From contig NC_087064.1 in NCBI RefSeq assembly GCF_963678635.1, positions 16,607,802 through 16,671,801 on the forward strand: a DNA stretch of 64,000 nucleotides, read 5' to 3'. The stretch comes from Symsagittifera roscoffensis. Lineage: Eukaryota; Xenacoelomorpha; Acoela; Convolutidae. Positions 22,983 to 34,618 of this stretch are shown piece by piece; position 1 is the first letter of the stretch, and every line of letters begins with the position of its first letter. Position numbers and translations under genes: made by a program. Under the pieces are notes generated by a model, which did not search any database, was not told where the DNA came from, and saw only the letters and a list, made by a program, of their open reading frames with translations.

Positions 22983-23145
22983 TCGGGGGATGATTTTCAT
23001 TAAAAAAAAATTTAAAATTTTAGAAAAAAATTTCAATTTATTTTATTACATTTAATTTTTTAAATGTTATTACTGCTCCATAAACCTTAAAAGGCAGTCG
23101 GAACATTCAGGGCTTCGCCCTGATACGAGCAGTCTTGTTATAATT
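22983..23145. repeat. Hairpin-bearing repeat, second copy in duplication A
   Basis: CTCCATAAACCTTAAAAGGC followed by the stem TCAGGGC-TTC-GCCCTGA and GAGCAGTCTTGTTATA. It is a diverged sister of 22012-22196, with paired changes in the stem that keep it closed. Confidence 0.55.
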
Positions 23146-23612
23146 TTAGGAAACTTTCAGTTCCTCTGCTCAAACCTCGCAGTCAGAAGCGCCCCAAATT
23201 GGAAAAAAATGTTTTTTAAAACAAATCGGCGGAAGTTTCAGTGATAGTTGAACAGCAACTGTCTATTATATTTCCAGCTCGCTCTCAAAGTCTACCGTTT
23301 GTATAATCGTCATCATAGCATATAGCTTTTGAATGCGTCTAAATTACTTGTTGTCTTATTTCCGGTTCGCCCTCTAAATCTATCATTTATATACTTGATA
23401 TCAGTACTTCAGTAGAAAACGCCATCTGATTTTGCTCCTAAAATACTGTTACCGGTATGTTACATCAAATAAAGATAAGAGTCTTAGTAATTACTTCTTC
23501 GAAGGCTCTTATCTTCATAGAGAAACAATTTCAAGTTGAATTAAAATTTCAAAATTAAAAAAAAAAATTACATTAAGACTAACAGTTAACTTCTTATATG
23601 GAACAAGCCCAC

Positions 23613-24425
23613 TCATGTAGCAACTTTGAATCTGTTGTAAGTGGCAAAAACTTGCTCTGCTGAAAGAAGAAAAGTGGCCATAATCTTGACCATAGACAAA
23701 TAGTTGCCATTGTTTCTATTGGAAATTTTAACTATCATCAACCTTCCCCAAACCAACTCAATTTCAGTTCTTGATGAACAACCAGTGGACGTAAGCGTTG
23801 ATTGTGAGTTAATGTAGCAATTCTTAGGTAGAATTTGTTTGTTGTCATCGGCAAACTGTCGCTCTGTCATAGTTATTAGTACATGGTAACCTTTCGACAA
23901 GACAAAAATGGCTCTGTCATAAAATATTTTATGCAAATAAGCATTTGCCGTTTTTTTGGCGACCATTTGATCCAAGTTTTCAAGAGAAAGAGGAAAGTTC
24001 ATGTAGTTATAATAAATACTGACGTTTGTTTTGCATGATATTTTAATTATTTCTTCCGTCATGAATTTTTTCGGCGCCTCAATGAACCAAAAATATTCTG
24101 TAAATGCCGCGTGAAGAAGAGCCGCGGTTTTCGAATTGCATGGTTGAGATTGATTTGACCATCTTTTCGGTTTTTTAGAGCAGCTACAAATGTCGCTTGG
24201 CGAGTAGCTTGTGAAGTTTTCACCCGGTTTGTGAAAAAATGCACTGCTTCCGGCAGTGAGCATGAATAAACTGTCTTCGTATTCTCCATTTTCTGGTGTG
24301 ACCAATTTTAGCACTGAGCTGGTTCGAGTAACCCGCTTAGCAAAGTAAAAAATGTGCATAAACACACCAAAAACTAGTAAACAGGAAAGACCAACGACCA
24401 GGAAAAGCCATTTACTTAGTTGCAT
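23613..24425 (-). CDS. Unrecognised single-pass membrane protein, copy A (270 aa)
   Basis: Single-exon frame of 270 residues that I do not recognise. Residues about 6-29 are a long hydrophobic segment (WLFLVVGLSCLLVFGVFM) followed by basic residues KR and R. This suggests a signal-anchor or uncleaved signal; the remainder is soluble. The soluble part has sequons NFT, NQS and NVS and a cluster of cysteines (CSCSKK, C-N-S-K, C-K-T-N), in keeping with a lumenal or extracellular domain. A paralogue of identical length lies at 31232-32044. The start is the ATG at 24425: upstream frame extension exists only in copy B, because copy A has a 1-bp indel just before the ATG. Survival of a full-length frame in both copies argues that it is a real gene, although recent duplicates can stay open by chance. 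It could also be one exon of a larger gene. Confidence 0.6.
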   Translation of the reverse strand: MQLSKWLFLVVGLSCLLVFGVFMHIFYFAKRVTRTSSVLKLVTPENGEYEDSLFMLTAGSSAFFHKPGENFTSYSPSDICSCSKKPKRWSNQSQPCNSKTAALLHAAFTEYFWFIEAPKKFMTEEIIKISCKTNVSIYYNYMNFPLSLENLDQMVAKKTANAYLHKIFYDRAIFVLSKGYHVLITMTERQFADDNKQILPKNCYINSQSTLTSTGCSSRTEIELVWGRLMIVKISNRNNGNYLSMVKIMATFLLSAEQVFATYNRFKVAT

Positions 24426-25842
24426 TTTTGGTAGAAAATTAATGGAACAGCAAAACTTTCAATAGAAACTGTAAAATCTATCAAATAAAAGCATGATTAA
24501 AATTGAACAAGGTCTTCAAACGCTTCTATAAGTGCAACTTAATGGCAGAATCTAACTTATTCATGAAGTTTCCATCAGATCCAGAGCCGCTTCAGAACGA
24601 AGCCACTTGAAAAATTAAATCCAATGTAAACACAATTCTATGATGCGATGCAAGTAGCGGCGTTTGAAGTCCCTTTGAATATTTCGTTCACTTCTTTTAT
24701 TTTTTAATAATTGATTCTCAGTTTTTTAGTTACCAGTTTTCAAAAGCATATTGGCTGAAAACATTCGAAAGACCAGGCAGCAATTAAAAGCTTAGAAAAT
24801 TTAGAGTTCTAAATTTTGAAACTCAAAAATTATGACTTAAACTTCCAAATGGCTCAAAAGATTTGGAAACAGAAAAGTTCACAAATATCACTTGAGCCTT
24901 TTTTGTAGTTATTTGAATGTTTTTTGTCTTTATCGAAAAGGAAAATTGTTCTAACGGTAGAAATTTTGAGCAGAGAAACTTGTTGAACACTAGAAGTTTT
25001 TTGAAATTTCTTTTTCTTCTAAAATCATTTCTACAGCATAGGTCAGGTTGCATACTTGATTTACAAATGTGCATATTTGGGTACTAGTTTACTTTTTTGG
25101 TCCTTCAAAAATGGTGTGGTTTCTAATAAAAACTGAGGTACAGTATGTGGCTAATTCTCAGAGTAAGCATTTTTATTTCTGTATATTGCTGTCGAAAATT
25201 ATACCTGCTGCAGACAGTTGCAGACAGTTTCCGCGTATACGTGTTTTATTAGGCAGCTGTTTTCTATCTTAAAAACACCATTATGCTGTTATCTATAACT
25301 AATATTTCAACTGAGGCATTTGGCGTCAAAAACATGTAGTAATATAGGGTGGAATTCCTCATGCGCGAAGGACCGAATGCGCGAAAATATAAATCAGCCA
25401 ATCAGATTTCAGTAATCTAAAATTTGGAAAGAAAGAAAACATTTCCAGGGAATGGAGTATTGATATTGGCCGAATATAAAAACGGCAGAAATATGCAAAA
25501 TTTTCAAGTTGTCCTTGACCGCCGCAAAATTGGGACAAATTTTACAATTCAAGGGTTTCGTAATGAAAGAAGCAAAATATGTCTTCATTTTAATTGAATT
25601 TAATTGAATGAAAACAGCTTCGTTTTAAAATTTGATTTTCGGCTAATTTTGTCCTGGGCCTTTGGAGTACAAGTTTTTTCGCTCATTTGGTCCTTCGCGC
25701 ATGAGAATAGCCCCCGTAATATAGTTGAAACAGATAGAAATAGGAGTTGAGCCAACGCTGATCACTGCGGAATACATGAGGAAATAACCTTGACCAAACA
25801 TTTTGCCCATTAAAAGCAAATGTTTTCTCTCAGACAAGAATA

Positions 25843-26215
25843 CCCGCATCCAATTTCAAGCGTTATAAATCAATTATAATATGATTTTAGCACCAGTCTT
25901 ACAAAAAATTGTGAAAAAATTGATTTTAATTAATTAATAATCGATTATAATCTCTTTTTTGAAATTAAATATAAAAAATTATAATACATTATAATCAATT
26001 ACAATTGATTCTTTTTATCAAATTTTCTTGCAAAAAAAAAACAGATTATAATCGATTATAATTTATAATAATTTCACAAAAAATGTTGTCATTATAATGT
26101 ATCATAAATCGTTTAAGCATCTAAAATTGGCGCTTATAATTCAAAATAATTTTGATAAAAGTACAATTATAATTGCAATATAATCGATTATTTTCTTTTT
26201 TTACTGAGTGCGAGG
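25843..26215. mobile_element. Small palindrome-rich TIR element, copy in duplication A (~373 bp)
   Basis: Left end CCCGCATCCAATTT, right end ACTGAGTGCGAGG, flanked on both sides by TA. The inside is mostly AT with repeated ATTATAATCGATTATAAT strings. It matches 34619-34998, whose ends are cleaner (CCCGCACCC and GAGTGCGGG). Confidence 0.7.
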
Positions 26216-27253
26216 TAACTTAATTAGGTTTTCCAAAAAATCTTCTGGCACTCATACAAAGAAAATTTAAGTTATAAGTTGTGTAATCATCAAAGTTGTA
26301 AGTTTCATTTTAACAAAAAAATGACTGTGTAGCTATTGTCAATGTTCTTCTGAATTGATTCATTCAAGAGTAGAGTTGCTTGCACTGAAAAGAAATTTTT
26401 CGAAACCAAATTAAGGTTTTCACAAATTTTGTTTATCAATAATAAAAGATTTTATTTTTAATAACAAAAAATCTAAAGAATTTTACTCGTTGGGACAGAT
26501 ATTGGATATCAAATTTTTGTCAGCAGATTCATTTATTGGCTTCCTTCTGGCAAAAAAGAATAAGAGAGTCAAATTACAAGCGTCACAAACGAAAAAAAAA
26601 TTGTTTTAGATAGCACAAAATGAAGCATTTTTGTATCAAATCTGATTCTAAAATTTCTAATCTTTCAATTTTGGGTTTGTTTGAGATAATAATTTAGGAC
26701 GAAATATGAAATGATAATGTTAATTGTGGTGGTAATTTTTTATTTGCGAGAAATTAAGTCGTCAATGTAGGAAGTCGTCAATGTAGGGAGTAGTTTGTTT
26801 GTTTTGGTTGATGCCAGAAATAATTGCAGCACTTATTTTTTTTTAGATTTAATGACTGAAATTTTACATCATTAATTCTTTTGACTTCTCATAAAACCTG
26901 TTTTTTTTTTTAAAAAAAATTGACACTGCACGATTTTTTTCTGGTTTTCGGTATTCTTGTAATAAATCATCTTAATTTACATAAGCTCTGCTGTATAATT
27001 CTAGCTTCTTACATCCTTACTCGGTTGTTGTACAGGAAAAAGGGTCGATCAATACATCACAAACTTTAAGTCTGTAATCATTAATTGTCAAAGTGAAAAC
27101 AAAATTTTGGCAATTCAAAAATTTGTTCCGGAACAATTTGCAGGATTAATAACTAAAATTTTGTATAAAAACAGATTTAAAAAAAGCACTTCATAATTGC
27201 TATCAAACTATTCAACGAAAAAATGAGAAAAAAAAAGTTTGTTTGCAAAATTG

Positions 27254-28905
27254 AAGTTTTTCAATGTGAATTCTAACTTGATATGATTGATTTCCAAGAA
27301 ACTATTAAAAAATTGCTGCGCAATTTGACAAATTCATATTACCGCACCCATAACTTTACAAAAAATGATCACAGGTAAAGTATTTTTTAAATGCTTAGGA
27401 CAACAATATTTTTCAGATGATAGAATAAATTCCATAAAAAATTGTTAGTTAAAAAATTGCTATTTGAGTTAACCATCCCGATCATAAATATTGTGGCACT
27501 TCATTCGAAAGTAGGAAAAAATAATGAAACTGAGATTTAAGCACGAGAGCAATGTGATTTACAAAAGATCGAAATAAATGTTAGAAGCAGAACTTTATCT
27601 TTACAGTGCTGATTTAAATTAACCGGACAAAACGCGTTAAACTTGAAATTTAAAACCCGTTTTTCTCAAATTGGGTTGAGTTTAGGTGAAAACTTATGAA
27701 TACAAAACTTGCTTAAAATTTTAGCAAAAATAATATGGTGTAATTTGTTTTGCGAAATTCGGGCCCAAAATTTTACCCCAAAAATGGGTCATTTTGGCTT
27801 TTCTTAGTTAACCAGAAATTAGGCTAAAAATACTCAGTCGATCACAGTAATAATTATATCAAAGGGAGCCTCTTACATAGCCCAACAAACTTTTAAAAGG
27901 GTATAATCTCCAAAATGTTGTATAAATTAATTTATTTTTGTTTGATAGACAAAAAAGGTCGTTTTTACTATATAAAATACCAACTATTTATTTAAAAACA
28001 ATTTTTAAAGGGTTTGCAATTTTTTTTGGAGAGTATACCCTTCTTAAAGTTTGTTGGGCTACCTAAGGAGATCACTTTGATATAGTTATGGCTGTGATCG
28101 ACTGGATATTTTTGGCGTAATTTTTGATTAACCAAGAAAAGCCAAAATGACCCATTTTTGGGGTAAATTTTTGGGCCCGAATTTCGCAAAATTAAATTGC
28201 ACCATATTAATTCTGCTTAAATTCTAGGCAAGTTTTGTCCTCTTCAGTTTTCACCTAAACTCAACCCAATTTGAGAAAAATGGGTTTTAAATTTCAAGTT
28301 TAACGCGTTTTGTCCGGTTAATTTAAATCAGCACTGTACAATCAAGACAGTTTGTTTAATACAAACTTTCAGTTTAACTGCGTAGAAATTTTTTCAACTT
28401 GGATTTAAAATTTTAACGTTTATTTTGACTAAGAGACGGAACTGAATGCGAACAAGATCAGACATATATGACCCATAAGTATGATGATAAATTAGACTGT
28501 GCAAACAAAATGTTATAGAAACCGCATCGGAAACTTTACTTTTCAAAAAGAGGCCTCGAGAAAACATTGCAGCCAGATTTATAAGGTCTAGACCTGCACT
28601 GAGTTTCCGTGAGTATTCATTAAAATATATGAGTTTCATTGTCAGTGTCTATTAAAATGAAAAATAATTTAAATTTGATGATTTAAAATGGATTTTTTTC
28701 CTTAAATTTTTTTTATTGACAATAAACGTTATATTAAAACGAAGCATTAAAACCCAATGTAAGCCAATTGCAACCCAATTTTATATTTCTTATCACTTCA
28801 CTCAGATGCGGGATCAGAACTTTTTTGCAACAATTTGTCTCGTACGTTGAAAAATCAAATGAAAAAAAAACAATTTTAAGGGATTATACTATATAATTTT
28901 AAATT
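27254..28905. repeat. Foldback unit B (~1,650 bp)
   Basis: Single copy in duplication B of the unit that is present twice in copy A (17975-19630 and 19631-21286). It has lost about eight bases just before the foldback element relative to both A units. Confidence 0.8.
27604..28336. mobile_element. Foldback mariner-like miniature element, copy B
   Basis: CAGTGCTGATTTAAATTAAC at both ends in inverted orientation, TA on each side, ~300-bp arms. Equivalent to 19989-20720. Confidence 0.75.
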
Positions 28906-29085
28906 CGAGAAAGTAATGGATTATGGGAGAATGGTTTATACTGACAATTTTTCTGGCCACGAAAAACCATTATCACTCTATTTTTCAAAATGTTGTTAAA
29001 TTTGAGTACCCATGTTCTATTCAGCACGCTTTTGCTTATAAGCTTTCACAGGAAGATTTCTTTCTAAGCTTTTTCTTTCCTTCTC

Positions 29086-29472
29086 AAATATTCGACCCCC
29101 TCACCAACCTAAGGGTCTCCCTTTGGTATTATTTTATTAAATCTATTTTCGGCTAACCAACCCTAAAGTTTTTCTTAAGGCGTCTTTGGCGCCGCCAATA
29201 TATATTAATTTTGAAGGGGAACGCGCGCAGAAAAAACGCAAATTTTTGGTGAAAGTTGTCCAAAAAGTGTCCAAAAACGGCATTTTTGACCTGTTTTCTC
29301 AAAAATTTGTCTGCGGCGCAGAATATTTTGTCAAAATAGGGTCTTTAGTGTTCTGGGAGTGCTCGGAAAATCAATTGGGATTTAGTCGACCTTAAGAAAA
29401 GTCGACAAAATTACTGAAAGTTTTTTTGAAAATCCGCTCCCCCTCGAAAAAAAAATCCTAGATCCGCCCCTG
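29086..29472. mobile_element. hAT-like miniature element, copy in duplication B
   Basis: Nearly base-for-base copy of 21470-21856; I see one substitution. Right end CCTAGATCCGCCCCTG. Confidence 0.6.
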
Positions 29473-29626
29473 TACGCTTTCATCTGATGTCGAATCAGAA
29501 TTTTTGATAGCTATTCTCAAGCCAATCATTTAAGTTTTTTATCGGTATTCGTCGAGAGCTAAATCAAATATTTCATTAATGACAGCTTTCTATTGTCACT
29601 CTACTTTTGGACTATTAAATACTTTG

Positions 29627-29810
29627 CTGAGGGATGATTTGCAAAAAAAACTGGGGGATGATTTTTTGCAGGAGATGAATTCCAAAGAAATGCTTTATTA
29701 TGATTTTTTAATTTAATCAATTGCTTCAAGCGAGCACACACTACTCCATAGACCTTAAAAGCCATTCGGAGCAATCAGGGCTTCGGCCTGATACAAGTGG
29801 TATTGTTATA
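29627..29810. repeat. Hairpin-bearing repeat, first copy in duplication B
   Basis: Counterpart of 22012-22196 with the stem and TTCG loop unchanged. Confidence 0.55.
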
Positions 29811-30602
29811 TAATTAGGTACAGATGTATAACTCTAAGTCTTCTTGTTTTCGGGCATAAGTTTTGTAGACATACAAATTTTGACTTGAATAAACTCAAAG
29901 TTGGGAAATAAGAGGCAAACAGAAAAAAAAGACGCAACTTTAATCATTCCGGTATTTAGACGCAACTTTAATCATGCATTAGAAACTAGATGCCAATTTA
30001 AATATGCGTGACCCAAAAAACGTTTTTTTTTTCTCTGGTATTCAACGCGACTAATATTTTTCAGTTAAACGCGCTGTATCAATTTAAATGGTTGCATTTA
30101 AACTTCAAAATTTTAACGTCGAAAAATCATGGTTGCCATGATCTTGTTAAAGAAGACGGTTCAAAAATGTAGATACGGATTTAGTTTCTGGTGAGTTTTT
30201 TCTACAATGCAAAGATAACTACATTCAATTGCAACTGTAATTGTTCCGACTTACGATACAAAAGTAACGGAATATTTGTGCTCGGGGTGGGTTTTTTTTT
30301 CTTCAGACAATTTTCGACTTTTTAACTAGCCATTTTTGACGGAATATTTTTTATCATTCGAAAGGTATTGTTGTCTTGAGCTTAAATTTGTAAAAATATT
30401 TCACCTGTGATCGTTTTTCGTAAAGTTATGGGGGTTTAAATATTGCCATTTTGGCCAATTTGGGACAATTAACGCGCAATTTATTTCGCGCTATTAACGC
30501 GTAAGCGGAGATTTAATCTGTCTTAGAAATCGTTCCAAATTGGTTGAAAGAAGCTTATTTGCCATAGTCGATATCTATCGTTTTGTACTTTATATGGCGT
30601 GT

Positions 30603-30765
30603 CGGGGGATGATTTTCATTAAAAAAAAATTTAAAATTTTAGAAAAAAATTTCAATTTATTTTATTACATTTAATTTTTTAAATGTTATTACTGCTCCAT
30701 AAACCTTAAAAGGCAGTCGGAACATTCAGGGCTTCGCCCTGATACGAGCAGTCTTGTTATAATTT
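30603..30765. repeat. Hairpin-bearing repeat, second copy in duplication B
   Basis: Counterpart of 22983-23145 with the stem unchanged. Confidence 0.55.
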
Positions 30766-31231
30766 TAGGAAACTTTCAGTTCCTCTGCTCAAACCTCGCA
30801 GTCAGAAGCGCCCCAAATTGGAAAAAAATGTTTTTTAAAACAAATCGGCGGAAGTTTCAGTGATAGTTGAACAGCAACTGTCTATTATATTTCCAGCTCG
30901 CTCTCAAAGTCTACCGTTTGTATAATCGTCATCATAGCATATAGCTTTTGAATGCGTCTAAATTACTTGTTGTCTTATTTCCGGTTCGCCCTCTAAATCT
31001 ATCATTTATATACTTGATATCAGTACTTCAGTAGAAAACGCCATCTGATTTTGCTCCTAAAATACTGTTACCGGTATGTTACATCAAATAAAGATAAGAG
31101 TCTTAGTAATTACTTCTTCGAAGGCTCTTATCTTCATAGAGAAACAATTTCAAGTTGAATTAAAATTTCAAAATTAAAAAAAAAACATACATTAAGACTA
31201 ACAGTTAACTTCTTATATGGAACAAGCTCAC

Positions 31232-32044
31232 TCATGTAACAACTTTGAATCTGTTGTAAGTGGTAAAAACTCGCTCTGCTGAAAGAAAAAAAGTTGCCAT
31301 AATCTTGACCATAGACAAATAGTTGCCATTGTTTCTATTGGAAATTTTAACTATCATCAACCTTCCCCAAACCAACTCAATTTCAGTTCTTGATGAACAA
31401 CCAGTGGACGTAAGCGTTGATTGTGAGTTAATGTAGCGATTCTTAGGTAGAATTTGTTTGTTGTCATCGGCAAACTGTCGCTCTGTCATAGTTATTAGTA
31501 CATAGTAACCTTTCGACAAGACAAAAATGGCTCTGTCATAAAATATTTTATGCAAATAAGCATTTGCCGTCTTTTTGGCGACCATTTGATCCAAGTTTTC
31601 AAGAGAAAGAGGAAAGTGCATGTAGTTATAATAAATACTGACGTTTGTTTTGCATGATATTTTAATTATTTCTTCCGTCATGAACTTTTTCGGCGCCTCA
31701 ATGAACCAAAAATATTCTGTATATGCCGCGTGAAGAAGAGCCGCAGTTTTCGAATTGCATGGTTGAGATTGATTTGACCATCTTTTCGGTTTTTTAGAGC
31801 AGCTACAAAAGTCGCTTGGCGAGTAGCTTGTGAAGTTTTCACCCGGTTTGTGAAAAAATGCACTGCTTCCGACTGTGAGCATGAATAAACTGTCTTCGTA
31901 TTCTCCATTTTCTGGTGTGACCAATTTTAGCACTGAGCTGGTTCGAGTAACCCGCTTAGCAAAGTAAAAAATGTCCATAAATACACCAAAAACTAGTAAA
32001 CAGGAAAGGCCAAAGACCAGCAAAAGCCATTTACTAAGTTGCAT
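31232..32044 (-). CDS. Unrecognised single-pass membrane protein, copy B (270 aa)
   Basis: Paralogue of 23613-24425 with the same length, the same N-terminal hydrophobic anchor (residues about 6-29), the same three sequons and the same cysteines except one Cys-to-Arg change (KNCYI to KNRYI). By hand I count 13 residue differences and about 8 silent differences in 813 bases. The frame stays open 20 codons upstream of the ATG at 32044, but the conserved start in both copies is MQLSKWL, so I use that. Function unknown. The flanking duplicated DNA contains no other candidate exon on this strand. Confidence 0.6.
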   Translation of the reverse strand: MQLSKWLLLVFGLSCLLVFGVFMDIFYFAKRVTRTSSVLKLVTPENGEYEDSLFMLTVGSSAFFHKPGENFTSYSPSDFCSCSKKPKRWSNQSQPCNSKTAALLHAAYTEYFWFIEAPKKFMTEEIIKISCKTNVSIYYNYMHFPLSLENLDQMVAKKTANAYLHKIFYDRAIFVLSKGYYVLITMTERQFADDNKQILPKNRYINSQSTLTSTGCSSRTEIELVWGRLMIVKISNRNNGNYLSMVKIMATFFLSAERVFTTYNRFKVVT

Positions 32045-32871
32045 TTTTGGTAGAAAATTAATGGAAACAGCAAAACTTTCAATAGAAACTGTAAAATCTA
32101 TCAAATAAAAGCATGATTAAAATTGAATAAGGTCTTCAAACGCTTCTATACGTGCAACTTAATGGCAGAATCTAACTTATTCATGAAGTTTCCATCAGAT
32201 TCAGAGCCGCTTCAGAACGAAGCCGCTTGAAAAATCAAATCCAATGTAAACACAATTCTGGGATGCGATGCAAGTAGCGGCGTTTGAAGTCCCTTTGAAT
32301 ATTTCGTTCACTTCTTTTATTTTTTAATAATTGATTCTCAGTTTTGTAGTTACCAGTTTTCAAAAGCATATTGGCTGAAAACATTCGAAAGACCAGGCAG
32401 CAATTAAAAGCTTAGAAAATTTAGAGTTCTAAATTTTGAAACTCAAAAATTATGACTTAAACTTTCAAATGGCTCGAAAGATTTGGAAACAGAAAAATAT
32501 TACTTGAGCCTTTTTTGTAGTTAATTGAAATTTTTTTTTTGTTTATGGAAAAGGAAAAATGTTCTAACGGTAGAAATTTTGAGCAGAGAAACTTGTTGAA
32601 CACTAGAAGTTTTTTGAAATTTTTTTTTCTAAAATCAGTTCTACAGCATAGGTCAGGTTGCATACTTGATTTACAAATGTGCATATTTGGGTACTAGTTT
32701 ACTTGTTTGGTCCCTCAAAAATGGTGTGGTTTCTAATAAAAACTAAGGTACAATAACTGGCTAATTCTAAGAGTAAGCTTTTTTTTCTGTATATTGCTGT
32801 CGAAAATTATTTCTGCTGCAGACAGTTGCAGACAGTTTCCACGTATACGTGTTTAATTAGGCAGCTGTTTT

Positions 32872-34038
32872 CCCGCACCGAGCGCCCATGGATCATAGTC
32901 GATTATATTGTCATAATATTGTCAGCATCTATAAAATGACAAAATAATCGATTATAATCCATTAAAAATGGATTATAATCCTAATATTTTTTATCCCAAT
33001 AAAATTCATTATAATCGATTATAATCGATTATAATGGATTTTTTCGAGGGGTTATTCATGAATTTTACAATTTTGTTCGAAATTATTTTATTTCCTGTTT
33101 AGTGTAGTTGCTACGTGTTGTTTCACAAAATGTTACATTTCAGAAAAAAAATTATATATTTTTTGTCTCTACTTTTTCTAATTCATCGCAGTTTAACACT
33201 TCATTTTACAGTTTTTTTTACCACAACCCTCCTCCCCCCACCCCCAATTTACCAACCAATCCCCCCCCCCAGTTTACCAAAACCCCCCCCCCCCCCCCCA
33301 GTTTACCAAACCCCCCGCCCCCCTCCAGTTTACCCCTCCCCTCCAGCCAGTTAAGCCCCCAGTATACTACAACCCACCAGTTTACTAGTCCTCCACCCCC
33401 AGTTTACCCCCTCCCACCATTTACCCCCCCCCCCCCCACCCTCCAGTTTACCCTGCCCCTTTAGATGGGGGGGGGTGGTAAAAAACTTCACGGGGCGAGG
33501 GGATGACCAGTTTAACCCCCCCCCCCCCGTTTTACTTCCCCATCCCCCAGTTTATACACCCCAGTTTACACCCCTCCCCCCAGTTTACCATGCTCCTTTA
33601 GTTAGGGAGGGGGGTGGGTAAAAAGCTTGAGGGGGCGAGGGGACGAAGTTGAGACATGGCATTTAGTAAAAGACAGGGCATAAATTCTGCAAACTTTTCG
33701 CAAAATTTGCAAAATTTTGCAAAATTAATCGATCGAAATTAGTTCTAAAAATGAAATGGATTATAATCAATTATAATGGATTATAATGGATTTTCATTTC
33801 AAAATAATTGATTATAATGGATTATCTTGGCAAAAATAGTCGATTTCAGTGACAAAAATAATGGATTATAATCGATTATAATGGATTATAATGGATTATT
33901 TTTGTTCAAAAATAATCGATTATAATGGCTATATAATCGATTTACCAAATTGGGAAAACCAGTAATGGATTATAATCAATTATTTTTGTCTCGGGAATCC
34001 ATTATAATCGATTAGAATCCATGGGCGCTCGGTGCGGG
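32872..34038. mobile_element. Palindrome-rich TIR element, copy 3 (1,167 bp), inserted only in copy B
   Basis: Ends are perfect 20-bp inverted repeats CCCGCACCGAGCGCCCATGG. The flanks read GCTGTTTT before and TTCTATCTT after. Copy A has the uninterrupted GCTGTTTTCTATCTT at 25256-25270, so insertion duplicated TT (2 bp). The interior has arrays of ATTATAATCGATTATAAT at each side and a core with repeated CAGTTTACCCCC units on one strand plus shorter G-rich patches. No transposase frame; a proline-rich open frame in the core is an artefact of the C runs. Confidence 0.85.
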
Positions 34039-34618
34039 TTCTATCTTAGAAACACCATTATGCTGTTATCTATAACTAATATTTCAACTGAGGCATTTGG
34101 TGTCAAAAACATGTAGTAATATAGGGTGTAATGCCTTATGCGCGAAGGACCGAATGCGCGAAAATATAAATCAGCCAATCAGATTTCAATAATCTAAAAT
34201 TTGGAAAGAAAGAAAACATTTCCAGGGACTGGAGTATTGATATTGGCCGAATATAAAACGACAGAAATATGCAAAATTTTCAAATTGTCCTTGACCGCCG
34301 CAAAAATGGGACGAATTTTACATTTCAAGGGTTTCGTAATGAAAGAAGCAAAATATGTCTTCATTTTAATTGAGTTTAATTGATTGGCAATTATTTCGTT
34401 TTAAAAACTGATTTTCGGCTAATTTTGTCTTGGGCCTTTGGAGTACGAGTTTTTTCGCTCAATCGGTCCTTCACGTATGAGAATAGCCCCCATAATATAG
34501 TTGAAACAGATAGAAGTAGTAGTTGAACCAACGCTGATCACAGCGGAAAACATGAGGAAATAACCTTGACCAAACATTTTGCCCATTAAAAGCAAATGTT
34601 TTCTCCCAGACAAGAATA

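Larger units (their letters stand above)
17290..26562. repeat. Segmental duplication, copy A (~9.3 kb)
   Basis: The sequence from about 17290 (AAATTACAAGCGTCACAAAC) onward recurs in the same order and orientation from about 26563, directly abutting. It contains one gene (23613-24425), two tandem foldback units, a hAT-like element, paired hairpin repeats and a small palindrome-rich element (25843-26215). It is longer than copy B because it has an extra ~1,656-bp unit, and it lacks the 1,167-bp element found at 32872-34038. Boundaries were judged by eye. Confidence 0.85.

Noticed and set aside
29186-29395. 69-codon frame duplicated at 21570 and 29186
   Set aside because: It falls inside the hAT-like miniature element and is preserved only because the segmental duplication is recent.
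33108-33464. Proline-rich open frame of ~118 codons
   Set aside because: It is created by C homopolymers and CAGTTTACCCCC repeats in the core of a mobile element; no exon context.
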